Origin: Candidatus Aerophobota bacterium
GTDB lineage: Bacteria; Aerophobota; Aerophobia; Aerophobales; B3-G15
Reading direction: 5' to 3'
Assembly (NCBI GenBank): GCA_030607765.1
Contig: JAUWJJ010000083.1
Span: 1-5,900 of the forward strand
Length of the DNA: 5,900 nt
The notes beneath the pieces are model-generated. The model had not been told where the DNA came from and did no database searches. It worked only from the letters and a program-made list of their open reading frames with translations. Position numbers and translations under genes: made by a program. How positions within the stretch are numbered: position 1 is the stretch's first letter; each line of letters opens with the position of its first letter. This document shows, piece by piece, positions 1 to 5,900 of this stretch.

Positions 1-1
1 T

Positions 2-205
2 TCCTATGCATTAAAAAAGAAGGATAAGATTCAGCTTAAAATAACTTGTGATAATAGAATCTGGGATAAAAGGCTAAATATTTGCTGGGGTTTCTCATGT
101 TTGGTAAGAAAAGATATTCTTTTTGATACAGGTGAGGACGAGTCAGTTTTGCTTGGAAATATGCAAAAGCTTAGTGTTAAATTGATAAAATTAGTCATAA
201 TTTAA
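2..205 (+). pseudogene. Truncated MBL-fold metallohydrolase remnant, 5' end outside window
   Basis: The frame is open from the window edge to TAA at 203-205, giving 67 residues. The segment ITCDNRIWDKRLN, then WGFSCLV, then ILFDTG and a NMQKLSV stretch match the N-terminal part of metallo-beta-lactamase-fold hydrolases of the COG1237 type, where WGFSCLI...ILFDTG is followed by a leucine-rich helix and the strand leading into SHGHxDH. Here the protein ends at KLVII, exactly where SHGHxDH should begin, and no such motif appears in the other frames before the next gene. It therefore lacks the metal site and should be inactive as a hydrolase. There is no ATG, GTG or TTG in frame before the homologous core, so the start is upstream, the N-terminus is extended or fused, or the 5' end is also damaged. 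A short functional MBL-like protein is less likely. The family call is from recognised motifs; the pseudogene status is inference. Confidence 0.6.
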
Positions 206-210
206 AGGAG
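204..210 (+). promoter_or_regulatory. Ribosome binding site of the RACo-like gene
   Basis: AAAGGAG lies 8 nt before ATG 219. It decides the start: a TTG at 213 is also in frame but is only 2 nt from this site, too close to be used. The site overlaps the TAA (203-205) of the upstream broken frame, an arrangement that fits translational coupling within one transcript. Confidence 0.75.
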
Positions 211-218
211 ACTTGAAG

Positions 219-1796
219 ATGGCGCGGGTATTCTTCCCTCAATTTAAAAAAGGAAGAAAGGGAATAGAGGTCTCAAAAGGGACCATCTTAGAGACAGCAA
301 GAAAGCTTAATTTAGAAATAATCTCTGAATGTGGCGGTAAAGGACAGTGTGGAAAATGTATTATTAGGATAGGAAAGGGAAAAGAAAACTTAAGTTCTCC
401 AGCAGATGCAGAAAAAAAATTCAACTTAGGCAAAGATGAAAGATTAGCTTGTCAAGCAAGGATTGTAGGTGGTGGAGATGTATACATATTTGTTAGGAGT
501 GTAGGGAAATTTTCTATTCTTTCAGATACTCTTGAGGATAAAATTAAGATAAATCCCTTTGTTAGCAGAAAAAATGGTGTGGTAATGTGGAATCACAAAA
601 CGTTAGATAAAGATAGGGGGAGTATTTACGGATTGGCTATTGATATAGGTACTACTACTTTAGTACTTCAAGTGGTAAACCTTGAAACAGGACAGATATT
701 AGCTACCATTGCTGATAAAAATCCCCAAGCCTCTTATGGAGAGGATGTTATTTCCAGAATTGATTATACTATGAGAAAAAAGGATGGGCTAAAGGAACTG
801 CACCAGGTAATTATAAATGGTGTAAATAAAGCTCTTACAAAAATAGATGAAGAAAAAGGGCAAATTAGTAAAAAAATTTATGAGGTAGTGGCGGTAGGAA
901 ATAGCACTATGCGCAATATCTTCTTTGGGCTGGATGTCTCTTCTTTAGGAGTAATACCTTTTGAACCACAGAGCAAGAAACCAATTAACCAAAGAGCCTC
1001 TTACCTGAATTTAGCGGTAAATTCCAAAGCTAATGTTTATGGAGCTCCTCTGATAGGGGGTCAGGCTGGAGCAGATGCCTTAGCTGATATTGTAGTCACT
1101 GAGATATACACTTACGAAAAAGTATCAATGATAATTGATATTGGGACTAACGGAGAGGTAATTATTGGTAATAAAAACAAGATACTAACAGCTTCCTGCG
1201 CAACAGGGGGAGCCTATGAGGGAGCTACTGTAGGATCGGGAATAGGAGCTGTAGAAGGAGCCATTAAAAATGTTAAGATTGTAAATGGTAGGGTAGAGTA
1301 TGAGACAATAGGTGATAAGCCAGCCGTAGGAATTTGTGGCTCCGGGTTAATCGATTTATTAGGTGAGTTGTTAAAAAGCGGGATTATGGACAAAAAAGCT
1401 AAATTAAAGAGGGTTTTTTATATCACCAAAGATATTGGTGTCTCTCAGCAAGATGTTTATCAACTAATTACAGCTAAAGCAGGACTACGGTTAGACCAGG
1501 ACCTTCTTATAAAGTATTATGGCATCACCCTCGATGAGATAGATAAAATATATCTTTCGGGAGCTTTTGGTAACTTTATTAATTCGGGTAATGCAATAAT
1601 CATAGGTCTTTTACCTGATGCAGAGGGAAAAATAGTAAAAATTGGTAATGGAGCCTTAGCAGGAGCAAGACAAATGCTAATTTCTCAAGAAAAAAGAAAA
1701 ATAGCAGAAGATGTAGCTAAAAAAATTAACCATATTAAGCCAAATGAAAGAGAAAAGGATTTTATTTCCCTAATAGCTAAAAAAATGTATTTTTAA
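219..1796 (+). CDS. RACo-like corrinoid activation protein: [2Fe-2S] ferredoxin plus ASKHA ATPase domain (DUF4445)
   Basis: This 525-residue cytoplasmic protein belongs to the family that uses ATP to drive reduction of inactive Co(II) corrinoid proteins back to Co(I) for methyl transfer. The N-terminal plant-type [2Fe-2S] domain (about residues 1-95) has Cys38, Cys44, Cys47 and Cys78, in the spacing C-x5-C-x2-C-x30-C. After a linker, the ASKHA region (about 137-490) shows phosphate-1 motif DIGTTT (142-147), VAVGNSTM (224-231), phosphate-2 motif DIGTNGE (307-313), the ATGGAYEGA segment (328-336), adenosine motif GICGSG (371-376) and LSGAFGNFI (446-454). Characterised RACo proteins are about 630 residues, so this is a short form with a compact linker and middle part. 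ATG 219 is chosen for its strong ribosome binding site. No corrinoid protein or methyltransferase is in view, so its partner is unknown. The family is certain; the exact target is not. Confidence 0.9.
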   Translation: MARVFFPQFKKGRKGIEVSKGTILETARKLNLEIISECGGKGQCGKCIIRIGKGKENLSSPADAEKKFNLGKDERLACQARIVGGGDVYIFVRSVGKFSILSDTLEDKIKINPFVSRKNGVVMWNHKTLDKDRGSIYGLAIDIGTTTLVLQVVNLETGQILATIADKNPQASYGEDVISRIDYTMRKKDGLKELHQVIINGVNKALTKIDEEKGQISKKIYEVVAVGNSTMRNIFFGLDVSSLGVIPFEPQSKKPINQRASYLNLAVNSKANVYGAPLIGGQAGADALADIVVTEIYTYEKVSMIIDIGTNGEVIIGNKNKILTASCATGGAYEGATVGSGIGAVEGAIKNVKIVNGRVEYETIGDKPAVGICGSGLIDLLGELLKSGIMDKKAKLKRVFYITKDIGVSQQDVYQLITAKAGLRLDQDLLIKYYGITLDEIDKIYLSGAFGNFINSGNAIIIGLLPDAEGKIVKIGNGALAGARQMLISQEKRKIAEDVAKKINHIKPNEREKDFISLIAKKMYF

Positions 1797-1799
1797 TAA

Positions 1800-1850
1800 A
1801 AACTGAAGTGGGTGAGAATACATTTAAGTCTAATACTTTACTTTCAGTTT
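1800..1850. repeat. Possible decayed copy of the 4120-4205 palindromic repeat
   Basis: In the 82-nt gap after the RACo-like gene, AAACTGAA (1800-1807) is the reverse complement of TTCAGTTT (1843-1850), with a 35-nt loop. The interior also resembles the palindrome at 4120-4205. ACTGAAG then TGAGAATACA (1802-1808, 1813-1822) matches ACTGAAG then TGAAAATACA (4126-4132, 4137-4146) at identical spacing. AAGTCT and TTTCAGT follow in the same order in both (1826-1831 and 1842-1848; 4161-4166 and 4175-4181). The stretch between AATACA and AAGTCT is 3 nt here against 14 nt there. Common origin is an inference from one pair of sequences. Confidence 0.4.
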
Positions 1851-1865
1851 ATCCAAAGCATATAC

Positions 1866-1871
1866 AAGGAG
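1866..1871 (+). promoter_or_regulatory. Ribosome binding site of the radical SAM gene
   Basis: AAGGAG ends 7 nt before ATG 1879, a near-ideal spacing that supports this start. No other start codon nearby competes. Confidence 0.7.
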
Positions 1872-1878
1872 AAAGGGA

Positions 1879-3249
1879 ATGAAAGTTGAATTAATTGCTC
1901 CTGCCTGGACAGAAAAAACTCAAGAAAAAAGGGGGAGAAGGGCAAGGGTATTTAAGTTCCCACCCTTAGGGCTCTTAAATGTAGCCAGCGTAACTCCTCC
2001 TGATGTAAAGGTAGGTTTAACGGATGAGAATATTGAGCCTATAAATTTTGATAAAACAGTGGATTTAGTAGGAATAACGGTGATGACTTCAACCGCCCCC
2101 AGAGCTTATGAAATTGCCGATGAGTTTAGGAAAAGAAAAATTCCTGTAATATTAGGTGGTCCTCATGTTAGTTTTCTACGTGATGAGGCAACCCAGCATG
2201 CTGATGCTGTGGTAATTGGAGAGGCTGAAGGAACCTGGGAGGAGCTGATTGAGGATTTTAAAAAAGGCGGAAGGGAATCTCTTAAAAAGTTCTACGAAAA
2301 TGAGAAAAAACCAGATCTTTCAAAGGTACCCTTCCCCCGCTGGGATATTCTCAAAAAGGATAGTTACATTATTACCAAGGTATTTCATATAACCAGAGGT
2401 TGTCCCTATAACTGCTCATTTTGTTCGGTAACCAAACTTTTTGGAAGAAAAGTTCGCTGCAGACCAGTGGAAAAAGTAGTAAAGTGCATTAAAGAAAATA
2501 CAGGAAAGTCTTTAAGTGAGCGTTTTTTTGGCTTCTTTGACGATAATATTATGGCTAACCGCAGCTATGCTAAGAAGCTTTTCAAGGCTTTAATTCCCTA
2601 CAAAATAATCTGGATGAGCCAGGCTTCGATAAACTCTGCCTATGATGAGGAACTCCTTGAACTGGCTAGCAGAAGTGGGTGTAAGGCCCTATTTGTAGGT
2701 TTAGAAACCTTATCTGAGGAATCACTTAAGGAGGTAGGCAAATCTCAAAACAAGATAGGATTTTACAGAGAAGCTATTAAAAGATTCCATCGTCATGGAA
2801 TTTTTGTAGAAGGTGCCTTTATATTTGGCTTTGATAATGATAAAAAGGATGCTTTTGAAAAAGTTGTAAAATTTGTTAACAAGGTAAGGCTTGACGGAAT
2901 TCAATATTCTATTCTCACGCCTCTTCCCGGCACATCTTTTTACGAAAGAATTGAAAAAGAAAAAAGATTTACCGATAGAGAGTGGTCGAATTACGATTGT
3001 GCTCATATTGTCTGTCAACCAAAGAATATGAGTCTTCAAGAGATTCAAGCAGGACTATACTGGGCTTATAAAAAAACCTATAGCCTGGGTTCTATAATTA
3101 GAAGGTCAATCGGAGTATTTAGTGGAGGAAGATGGAAATATCTTATACCGCTTTTAATCTTTAACTTAGGATACAGAAGGACATGCAAGAATATGTTCAA
3201 CAAAGCCTGGAATCCAAATAAAAATTATAGGAGTTCTCTTTCCCTTTGA
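1879..3249 (+). CDS. B12-binding-domain radical SAM protein, function unknown
   Basis: This 456-residue cytoplasmic enzyme would bind a [4Fe-4S] cluster and cleave S-adenosylmethionine. Residues 1 to about 145 form a Rossmann-like cobalamin-binding-type domain with PPLGLLNVAS (28-37), DENIEP (49-54), LGGPH (92-96) and VIGEAEGTW (112-120). The radical SAM barrel (about 165-385) has the cluster motif Cys175-x3-Cys179-x2-Cys182, followed by VTKLFGRKVR, FFDDN (219-223) and VGLETLSEESL (273-283). The C-terminus (about 398-440) carries the YSLGSIIRR segment typical of this subfamily of roughly 450-500 residues, so the gene looks complete. The classical cobalamin lower-ligand motif DxHxxG is not conserved: Asn51 stands where His is expected. 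Cobalamin may thus bind without His ligation, or not at all. The substrate cannot be inferred. Its position before a transporter operon, 43 nt away, may mean co-transcription but does not show shared function. Confidence 0.88.
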   Translation: MKVELIAPAWTEKTQEKRGRRARVFKFPPLGLLNVASVTPPDVKVGLTDENIEPINFDKTVDLVGITVMTSTAPRAYEIADEFRKRKIPVILGGPHVSFLRDEATQHADAVVIGEAEGTWEELIEDFKKGGRESLKKFYENEKKPDLSKVPFPRWDILKKDSYIITKVFHITRGCPYNCSFCSVTKLFGRKVRCRPVEKVVKCIKENTGKSLSERFFGFFDDNIMANRSYAKKLFKALIPYKIIWMSQASINSAYDEELLELASRSGCKALFVGLETLSEESLKEVGKSQNKIGFYREAIKRFHRHGIFVEGAFIFGFDNDKKDAFEKVVKFVNKVRLDGIQYSILTPLPGTSFYERIEKEKRFTDREWSNYDCAHIVCQPKNMSLQEIQAGLYWAYKKTYSLGSIIRRSIGVFSGGRWKYLIPLLIFNLGYRRTCKNMFNKAWNPNKNYRSSLSL

Positions 3250-3292
3250 TTTAGAGAAATGCCGTTTTAAGCAGAAGCTAATAAAAAGAAAA

Positions 3293-4123
3293 ATGCTAAA
3301 AGTAATAAGATCTACTGGAATCTGGTTTAGTATTATGTTTATGGTTTTTGGTTTTGCAAGCACTAATTTAGCAAATAAACCAGAGAAGTTAATTGTTGTT
3401 TGTAGTACCAGTATTATACTTGACCGGGTTGAGGAAGTGGGAAAGAACCTTATTGAGGTAATTAGTATTGTCCCTCCCGGCATATGCCCTGCTCATTACG
3501 ATATAAAACCGTCAGATATAAGAGCTGTGGGTAAAGCCTCATTGGTATTATCTCAAGGAATAGAACCCTGGTTAAATGATTTAATCAAGGCTTCGGGAAA
3601 CAAAAACTTAAAAAAGATATCTATTGAGGGCTCTACAGTCCCTACAAAGGTAATTGAAGAGATCCGGGTAATTGGGGATACTCTCTGTAAAGTTAACCCA
3701 GAAAATGCTTCCTATTATAAAGAGAATACTCACAGGTTAATTAATTCCATTGAGAAGACTGCCAAAAAAATAAAGGAAAAAGCAAAACAGCTTCAGATTG
3801 AAAGGTATAAAGTAATCTGCATAAAATGGCAAGAGGACTTTGTAAAATGGGTTGGTTTTAACGTTATAAAGACTTACCTTCCTCCAGAAAGAATTTCTTT
3901 AAAAGAGGCCTTAGAGCTATTTCAAATAGGTAAGGAATTTAAAGTATCTATAGTGGTGGATAATCTTCAAAGTGGAACATATTTTGGTTCAAAACTCTCC
4001 CGTGAAATAGGTGCAACTCATATAGTATTGACTAACTTCCCGGGTAGTTTCCCAGAAACCGAGACTTATACAAAGATGTTGAATTATAATGCTAATCAAC
4101 TGTTTAATGCTTTAAAAAATTAA
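3293..4123 (+). CDS. Atypical cluster A-I (ZnuA/TroA-like) ABC transporter substrate-binding protein
   Basis: This 276-residue exported protein would bind the ligand of the importer encoded downstream. An N-terminal signal peptide is visible: basic start (Lys3, Arg6), hydrophobic core at about 9-22 and a probable cleavage after Ala27 (STNLA). The mature part has the TroA fold signals: VCSTSIILDRVEEVG (36-50), the first-ligand segment PAHYDIKPSDI (66-76, His68), VLSQGIEPWL (85-94), NPENASYY (135-142) and a long helix at about 143-170. Usual zinc/manganese ligands 2-4 appear lost: the DPHxWLDP His is replaced at about Leu131, the H-x-x-F His at about Gln180 (in KWQEDF), and the C-terminal Asp region reads LTNFPG (246-251). 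VVDNLQSG (221-228) is another distinctive patch. The ribosome binding site is weak (A-rich only). Membership of the family is clear; the metal, or even metal binding, is not. Confidence 0.8.
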   Translation: MLKVIRSTGIWFSIMFMVFGFASTNLANKPEKLIVVCSTSIILDRVEEVGKNLIEVISIVPPGICPAHYDIKPSDIRAVGKASLVLSQGIEPWLNDLIKASGNKNLKKISIEGSTVPTKVIEEIRVIGDTLCKVNPENASYYKENTHRLINSIEKTAKKIKEKAKQLQIERYKVICIKWQEDFVKWVGFNVIKTYLPPERISLKEALELFQIGKEFKVSIVVDNLQSGTYFGSKLSREIGATHIVLTNFPGSFPETETYTKMLNYNANQLFNALKN

Positions 4124-4205
4124 CCACTGAAGACACTGAAAATACAGAGAAATAGAGTATAAGTCTTCTTAAATTTTCAGTGAATTCAGTGTCCTCAGTG
4201 ATTAA
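4120..4205. repeat. Imperfect palindromic intergenic repeat with 9-nt internal period
   Basis: Arms at 4120-4139 and 4186-4205 are complementary at 18 of 20 positions; both mismatches are A/C. They enclose 46 nt. Within the left arm CACTGAAGA (4125-4133) and CACTGAAAA (4134-4142) are followed by the weaker TACAGAGAA (4143-4151). On the right, TTTTCAGTG, AATTCAGTG and TCCTCAGTG occupy 4174-4200, so both sides have a strict 9-nt period. The left arm includes the TAA stop of the binding protein (4121-4123), and the right end lies 19 nt before the ATPase start. In a joint transcript it would fold into a long hairpin that could stabilise upstream RNA or lower ATPase and permease translation. It lacks a U tract and has a large loop, so it is not a standard terminator. 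It resembles dispersed repeats of uncultured bacteria. Confidence 0.75.
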
Positions 4206-4224
4206 GTTTTCTTACAGGTCAAAA

Positions 4225-4983
4225 ATGAAGAAAAGTTTTTCATCTAACAGCTACGCAGTAATTTTAAATGATGTGGATACAATCTACGAGGGAGAGAAAA
4301 TCCCGGCTATTAAACGTATAAACTTAAAGGTAAAGGCCAAAGAGTTTATATGCATTATTGGGCCAAATGGAGCAGGAAAAACAACTCTTCTGGAGACAAT
4401 AAACGGAATTTTGTCCCATACTCAGGGAAAAGTTTATGTGTTTGGTCAAGATATCAAAGAGTTTAAATATACTTTAAGAAAAGAAATTGGCTATGTCCCC
4501 CAGGAAATGGCAATTGATGAGCTTTGTCCCTTTTTGGTTGAAGAGGTGGTAATGATGGGGAGGTTTGGAAAAATAGGGATACTAAAATCACCAACTTCCT
4601 CGGACCTTGAAATTATTGAGCGAACTATGAGCTGGGTAGGAATAAAAGATTTAGCTAAAAGACCCATTGGTAAACTATCTGGTGGTCAATTGCAAAAAGT
4701 TATGATAGCCCGAGCCTTAGCTAAAGAGCCTGAAATTTTGTTGTTAGATGAACCTTTCGGTAGTTTGGATGTTAAAGCATCTCAAGAGATCTCCGAGAAA
4801 ATATGCAAGCTTCAGGCAGATTTTGGTTTAACTGTAATTATGGTTACCCATAATATAGGTTCCATCCCGGAGAACTGTGATAAAGTAATACTAATGAACA
4901 ATGGAGAAATTGTTCAGGATAATCTATCCAAAAAAACTCTTCATCTGGACCGGATTAAATTACTATACGGGATTAAAAACTAA
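4225..4983 (+). CDS. ZnuC/TroB-like metal-type ABC transporter ATPase
   Basis: This 252-residue cytoplasmic ATPase would power the importer made with the binding protein upstream and the permease downstream. All nucleotide-binding motifs are intact: Walker A GPNGAGKT (46-53), Q-loop Gln93 in GYVPQE, signature LSGGQ (151-155), Walker B ILLLDE (171-176), D-loop GSLD (179-182) and H-loop His209 in MVTHN. Its length suits the ZnuC/MntB/TroB group. The frame is open further upstream and could begin at GTG 4180, 4189 or 4198, but those codons are parts of the palindromic repeat. ATG 4225 is preferred because conserved sequence starts only after it; its ribosome binding site is weak (CAGGT at 4215-4219). 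Only 2 nt separate its stop from the permease start, so the two are surely co-expressed. Substrate specificity cannot be read from the ATPase. Confidence 0.9.
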   Translation: MKKSFSSNSYAVILNDVDTIYEGEKIPAIKRINLKVKAKEFICIIGPNGAGKTTLLETINGILSHTQGKVYVFGQDIKEFKYTLRKEIGYVPQEMAIDELCPFLVEEVVMMGRFGKIGILKSPTSSDLEIIERTMSWVGIKDLAKRPIGKLSGGQLQKVMIARALAKEPEILLLDEPFGSLDVKASQEISEKICKLQADFGLTVIMVTHNIGSIPENCDKVILMNNGEIVQDNLSKKTLHLDRIKLLYGIKN

Positions 4984-4985
4984 AA

Positions 4986-5789
4986 ATGTTTTCCTCAATG
5001 CTGATAAATGTTTTAGTAGGAGCTTGTCTGGCAGGAGTAGCTTGTTCTTTACTGGGTGTATTTGTGGTGAGGATGAAACTCTCATCTGTGGGATTTTGTA
5101 TGTCTCACGCTGCTTTTGCTGGATCTGCCTTAGGAATTGCCCTTTCATTAAATCCCTTAATCTTAGCCATGGTTTTTTCCTGTACTATTGCCTTCATTAT
5201 AGGTCCAATGGCAGAAAAATCAAAGCTTCATCCTGATGTAATCTTAGGAGTTTTATTTTCCCTTACACTTTCCTTAGGTCTTATCTTTTTAAAATTTACT
5301 CCAGGGACAGCTTTAAGTAGCAGGGCTATGGGAGTTTTGTGGGGGAGTATTCTTGGAATAGGTACTAAAGATATAATTGTGCTGGGAATATTAACTTTTG
5401 TCATACTGGCATTTATGATTCTGTTTTCTAAAGAACTTCGCAGTATTATGTTTAACAGAAAAATGGCTGAAGCCTCAGGCATTAACACCAGAGTTTTTTA
5501 TTACTTGATACTGTTTTTGACTGCTGGGGTTATTTCTTTAAGTTTAAAGTTAATAGGGGGTCTTTTAATTTTTGCTCTTATCATTAATCCAGCTGCTACT
5601 GCCTATGAGTTTTCTTACGATATAAGGAAAATCATTATTTTTTCCCCTTTGTTGGGTGCAGGATACTGTTTTTTAGGAATAGGAGTTTCATTTTTGTTTG
5701 ACTTCCCTATAGGCGCATCCATTGGGATTATTTCTGCTTTATGTTTTGGAATCTCTGTTATTCTCTCTCCCAAAAGAAGAAAAGGATAA
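4986..5789 (+). CDS. ZnuB/TroC-like ABC-3 family permease
   Basis: This 267-residue inner-membrane protein forms the translocation channel of the importer. It is hydrophobic throughout, with about eight likely membrane segments (roughly 5-29, 35-53, 56-74, 86-104, 128-148, 170-188, 190-206 and 217-260 holding one or two). Family signatures are visible: MSHAAFAG (39-46), MAEASGIN (160-167, the loop that contacts the ATPase), GGLLIFALIINPAATA (191-206) and DFPIGASIGI (239-248). Length and both ends match the ABC-3 family, so it looks intact. ATG 4986 starts 2 nt after the ATPase stop. ATG 4998 (Met5) is an alternative, and neither has a strong ribosome binding site, which suggests translational coupling. 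It closes with a basic cytoplasmic tail (KRRKG). No further transporter gene follows; repeat sequence begins 17 nt later. Confidence 0.9.
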   Translation: MFSSMLINVLVGACLAGVACSLLGVFVVRMKLSSVGFCMSHAAFAGSALGIALSLNPLILAMVFSCTIAFIIGPMAEKSKLHPDVILGVLFSLTLSLGLIFLKFTPGTALSSRAMGVLWGSILGIGTKDIIVLGILTFVILAFMILFSKELRSIMFNRKMAEASGINTRVFYYLILFLTAGVISLSLKLIGGLLIFALIINPAATAYEFSYDIRKIIIFSPLLGAGYCFLGIGVSFLFDFPIGASIGIISALCFGISVILSPKRRKG

Positions 5790-5806
5790 AAATGTTACTA
5801 TTCAGC

Positions 5807-5900
5807 CACAAAGACACGAAGACACCAGGATAAATGCGTAGATGCGTGAAAGCGTTAATGGGTAAATGCGTAAGAGGCTAATGAGTGAATGCGTGAAGAA
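5807..5900. repeat. Degenerate 8-nt tandem repeat running off the right edge
   Basis: From 5807 the sequence divides into 8-nt units in constant phase: CACAAAGA, CACGAAGA, CACCAGGA, then TAAATGCG, TAGATGCG, TGAAAGCG, TTAATGGG, TAAATGCG, TAAGAGGC (to 5878). One 7-nt unit TAATGAG follows, then TGAATGCG and TGAAGAA to the edge. The first three units form the CACAAAGACACGAAGACAC type of block and share GAAGACAC with the palindrome at 4129-4136; the later units follow a TRAATGCG consensus. No open frame of note crosses it. It begins 17 nt after the permease stop. Its role is unknown, and its full length cannot be seen. Confidence 0.7.

Noticed and set aside
213..218. TTG 213 as start of the RACo-like gene
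   Set aside because: It is only 2 nt from AAAGGAG; ATG 219 has proper spacing.
3250..3292. Zur- or Mn-type operator or promoter before the transporter genes
   Set aside because: The 43-nt gap shows no clear palindrome or convincing -35/-10 pair, so no regulatory site is claimed.
2722..3483. Minus-strand frames at 2722-3048 and 3166-3483
   Set aside because: They lie opposite or straddle strongly supported + strand genes, have no ribosome binding site of note and resemble no family.
4120..4205. Palindrome as rho-independent terminator
   Set aside because: It has a 46-nt loop region, two mismatches and no U tract, and it lies inside an operon whose next two genes need transcription.
4901..5236. 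Plus-strand frame of 111 codons overlapping the ATPase end and permease start
   Set aside because: It is an out-of-frame reading of two well-supported genes, with no family resemblance.
5807..5900. Repeat tract as a CRISPR array
   Set aside because: Units are 8 nt and contiguous, without spacers, and no cas gene is present.

Overview
The window is an AT-rich bacterial segment in which every supported gene lies on the + strand. It holds a broken metallo-beta-lactamase-fold gene running in from the left edge, a [2Fe-2S]/ASKHA protein of the corrinoid-reactivating (RACo, DUF4445) type, a B12-binding-domain radical SAM protein, and a three-gene ABC importer of the zinc/manganese (ZnuABC/TroABC) class. 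The iron-sulfur and radical SAM enzymes and the corrinoid link suggest an anaerobe. Degenerate CACxGAAGACAC-type repeats between genes are, from general knowledge, common in genomes of uncultured bacterial lineages. I cannot name the organism or phylum from this sequence.

Layout: 2-205 is the 3' end of an MBL-fold reading frame that stops just before the place where the family's SHGHxDH metal-binding motif should begin. The RACo-like gene (219-1796) follows at once, and its ribosome binding site overlaps the stop of the broken frame. An 82-nt gap leads to the radical SAM gene (1879-3249), and a 43-nt gap to the transporter: binding protein (3293-4123), ATPase (4225-4983) and permease (4986-5789). 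An 86-nt imperfect palindrome lies between binding protein and ATPase. After the permease the sequence turns into a degenerate tandem repeat with an 8-nt period that runs off the right edge.

How they work together: the three transporter genes make one importer, with an exported ligand-binding protein, an inner-membrane permease and a cytoplasmic ATPase. The binding protein keeps only the first of the four metal ligands usual in its cluster, so the cargo may not be zinc or manganese. The RACo-like protein would keep a corrinoid protein in the active Co(I) state, but no corrinoid protein or methyltransferase is in view. The radical SAM protein has no clear functional tie to its neighbours. No known defence, mobile or RNA system was recognised. 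The most notable items are the atypical binding protein, the two periodic repeats, a possible decayed copy of the palindrome at 1800-1850, and the truncated MBL gene. No gene-free stretch exceeds 300 bases.
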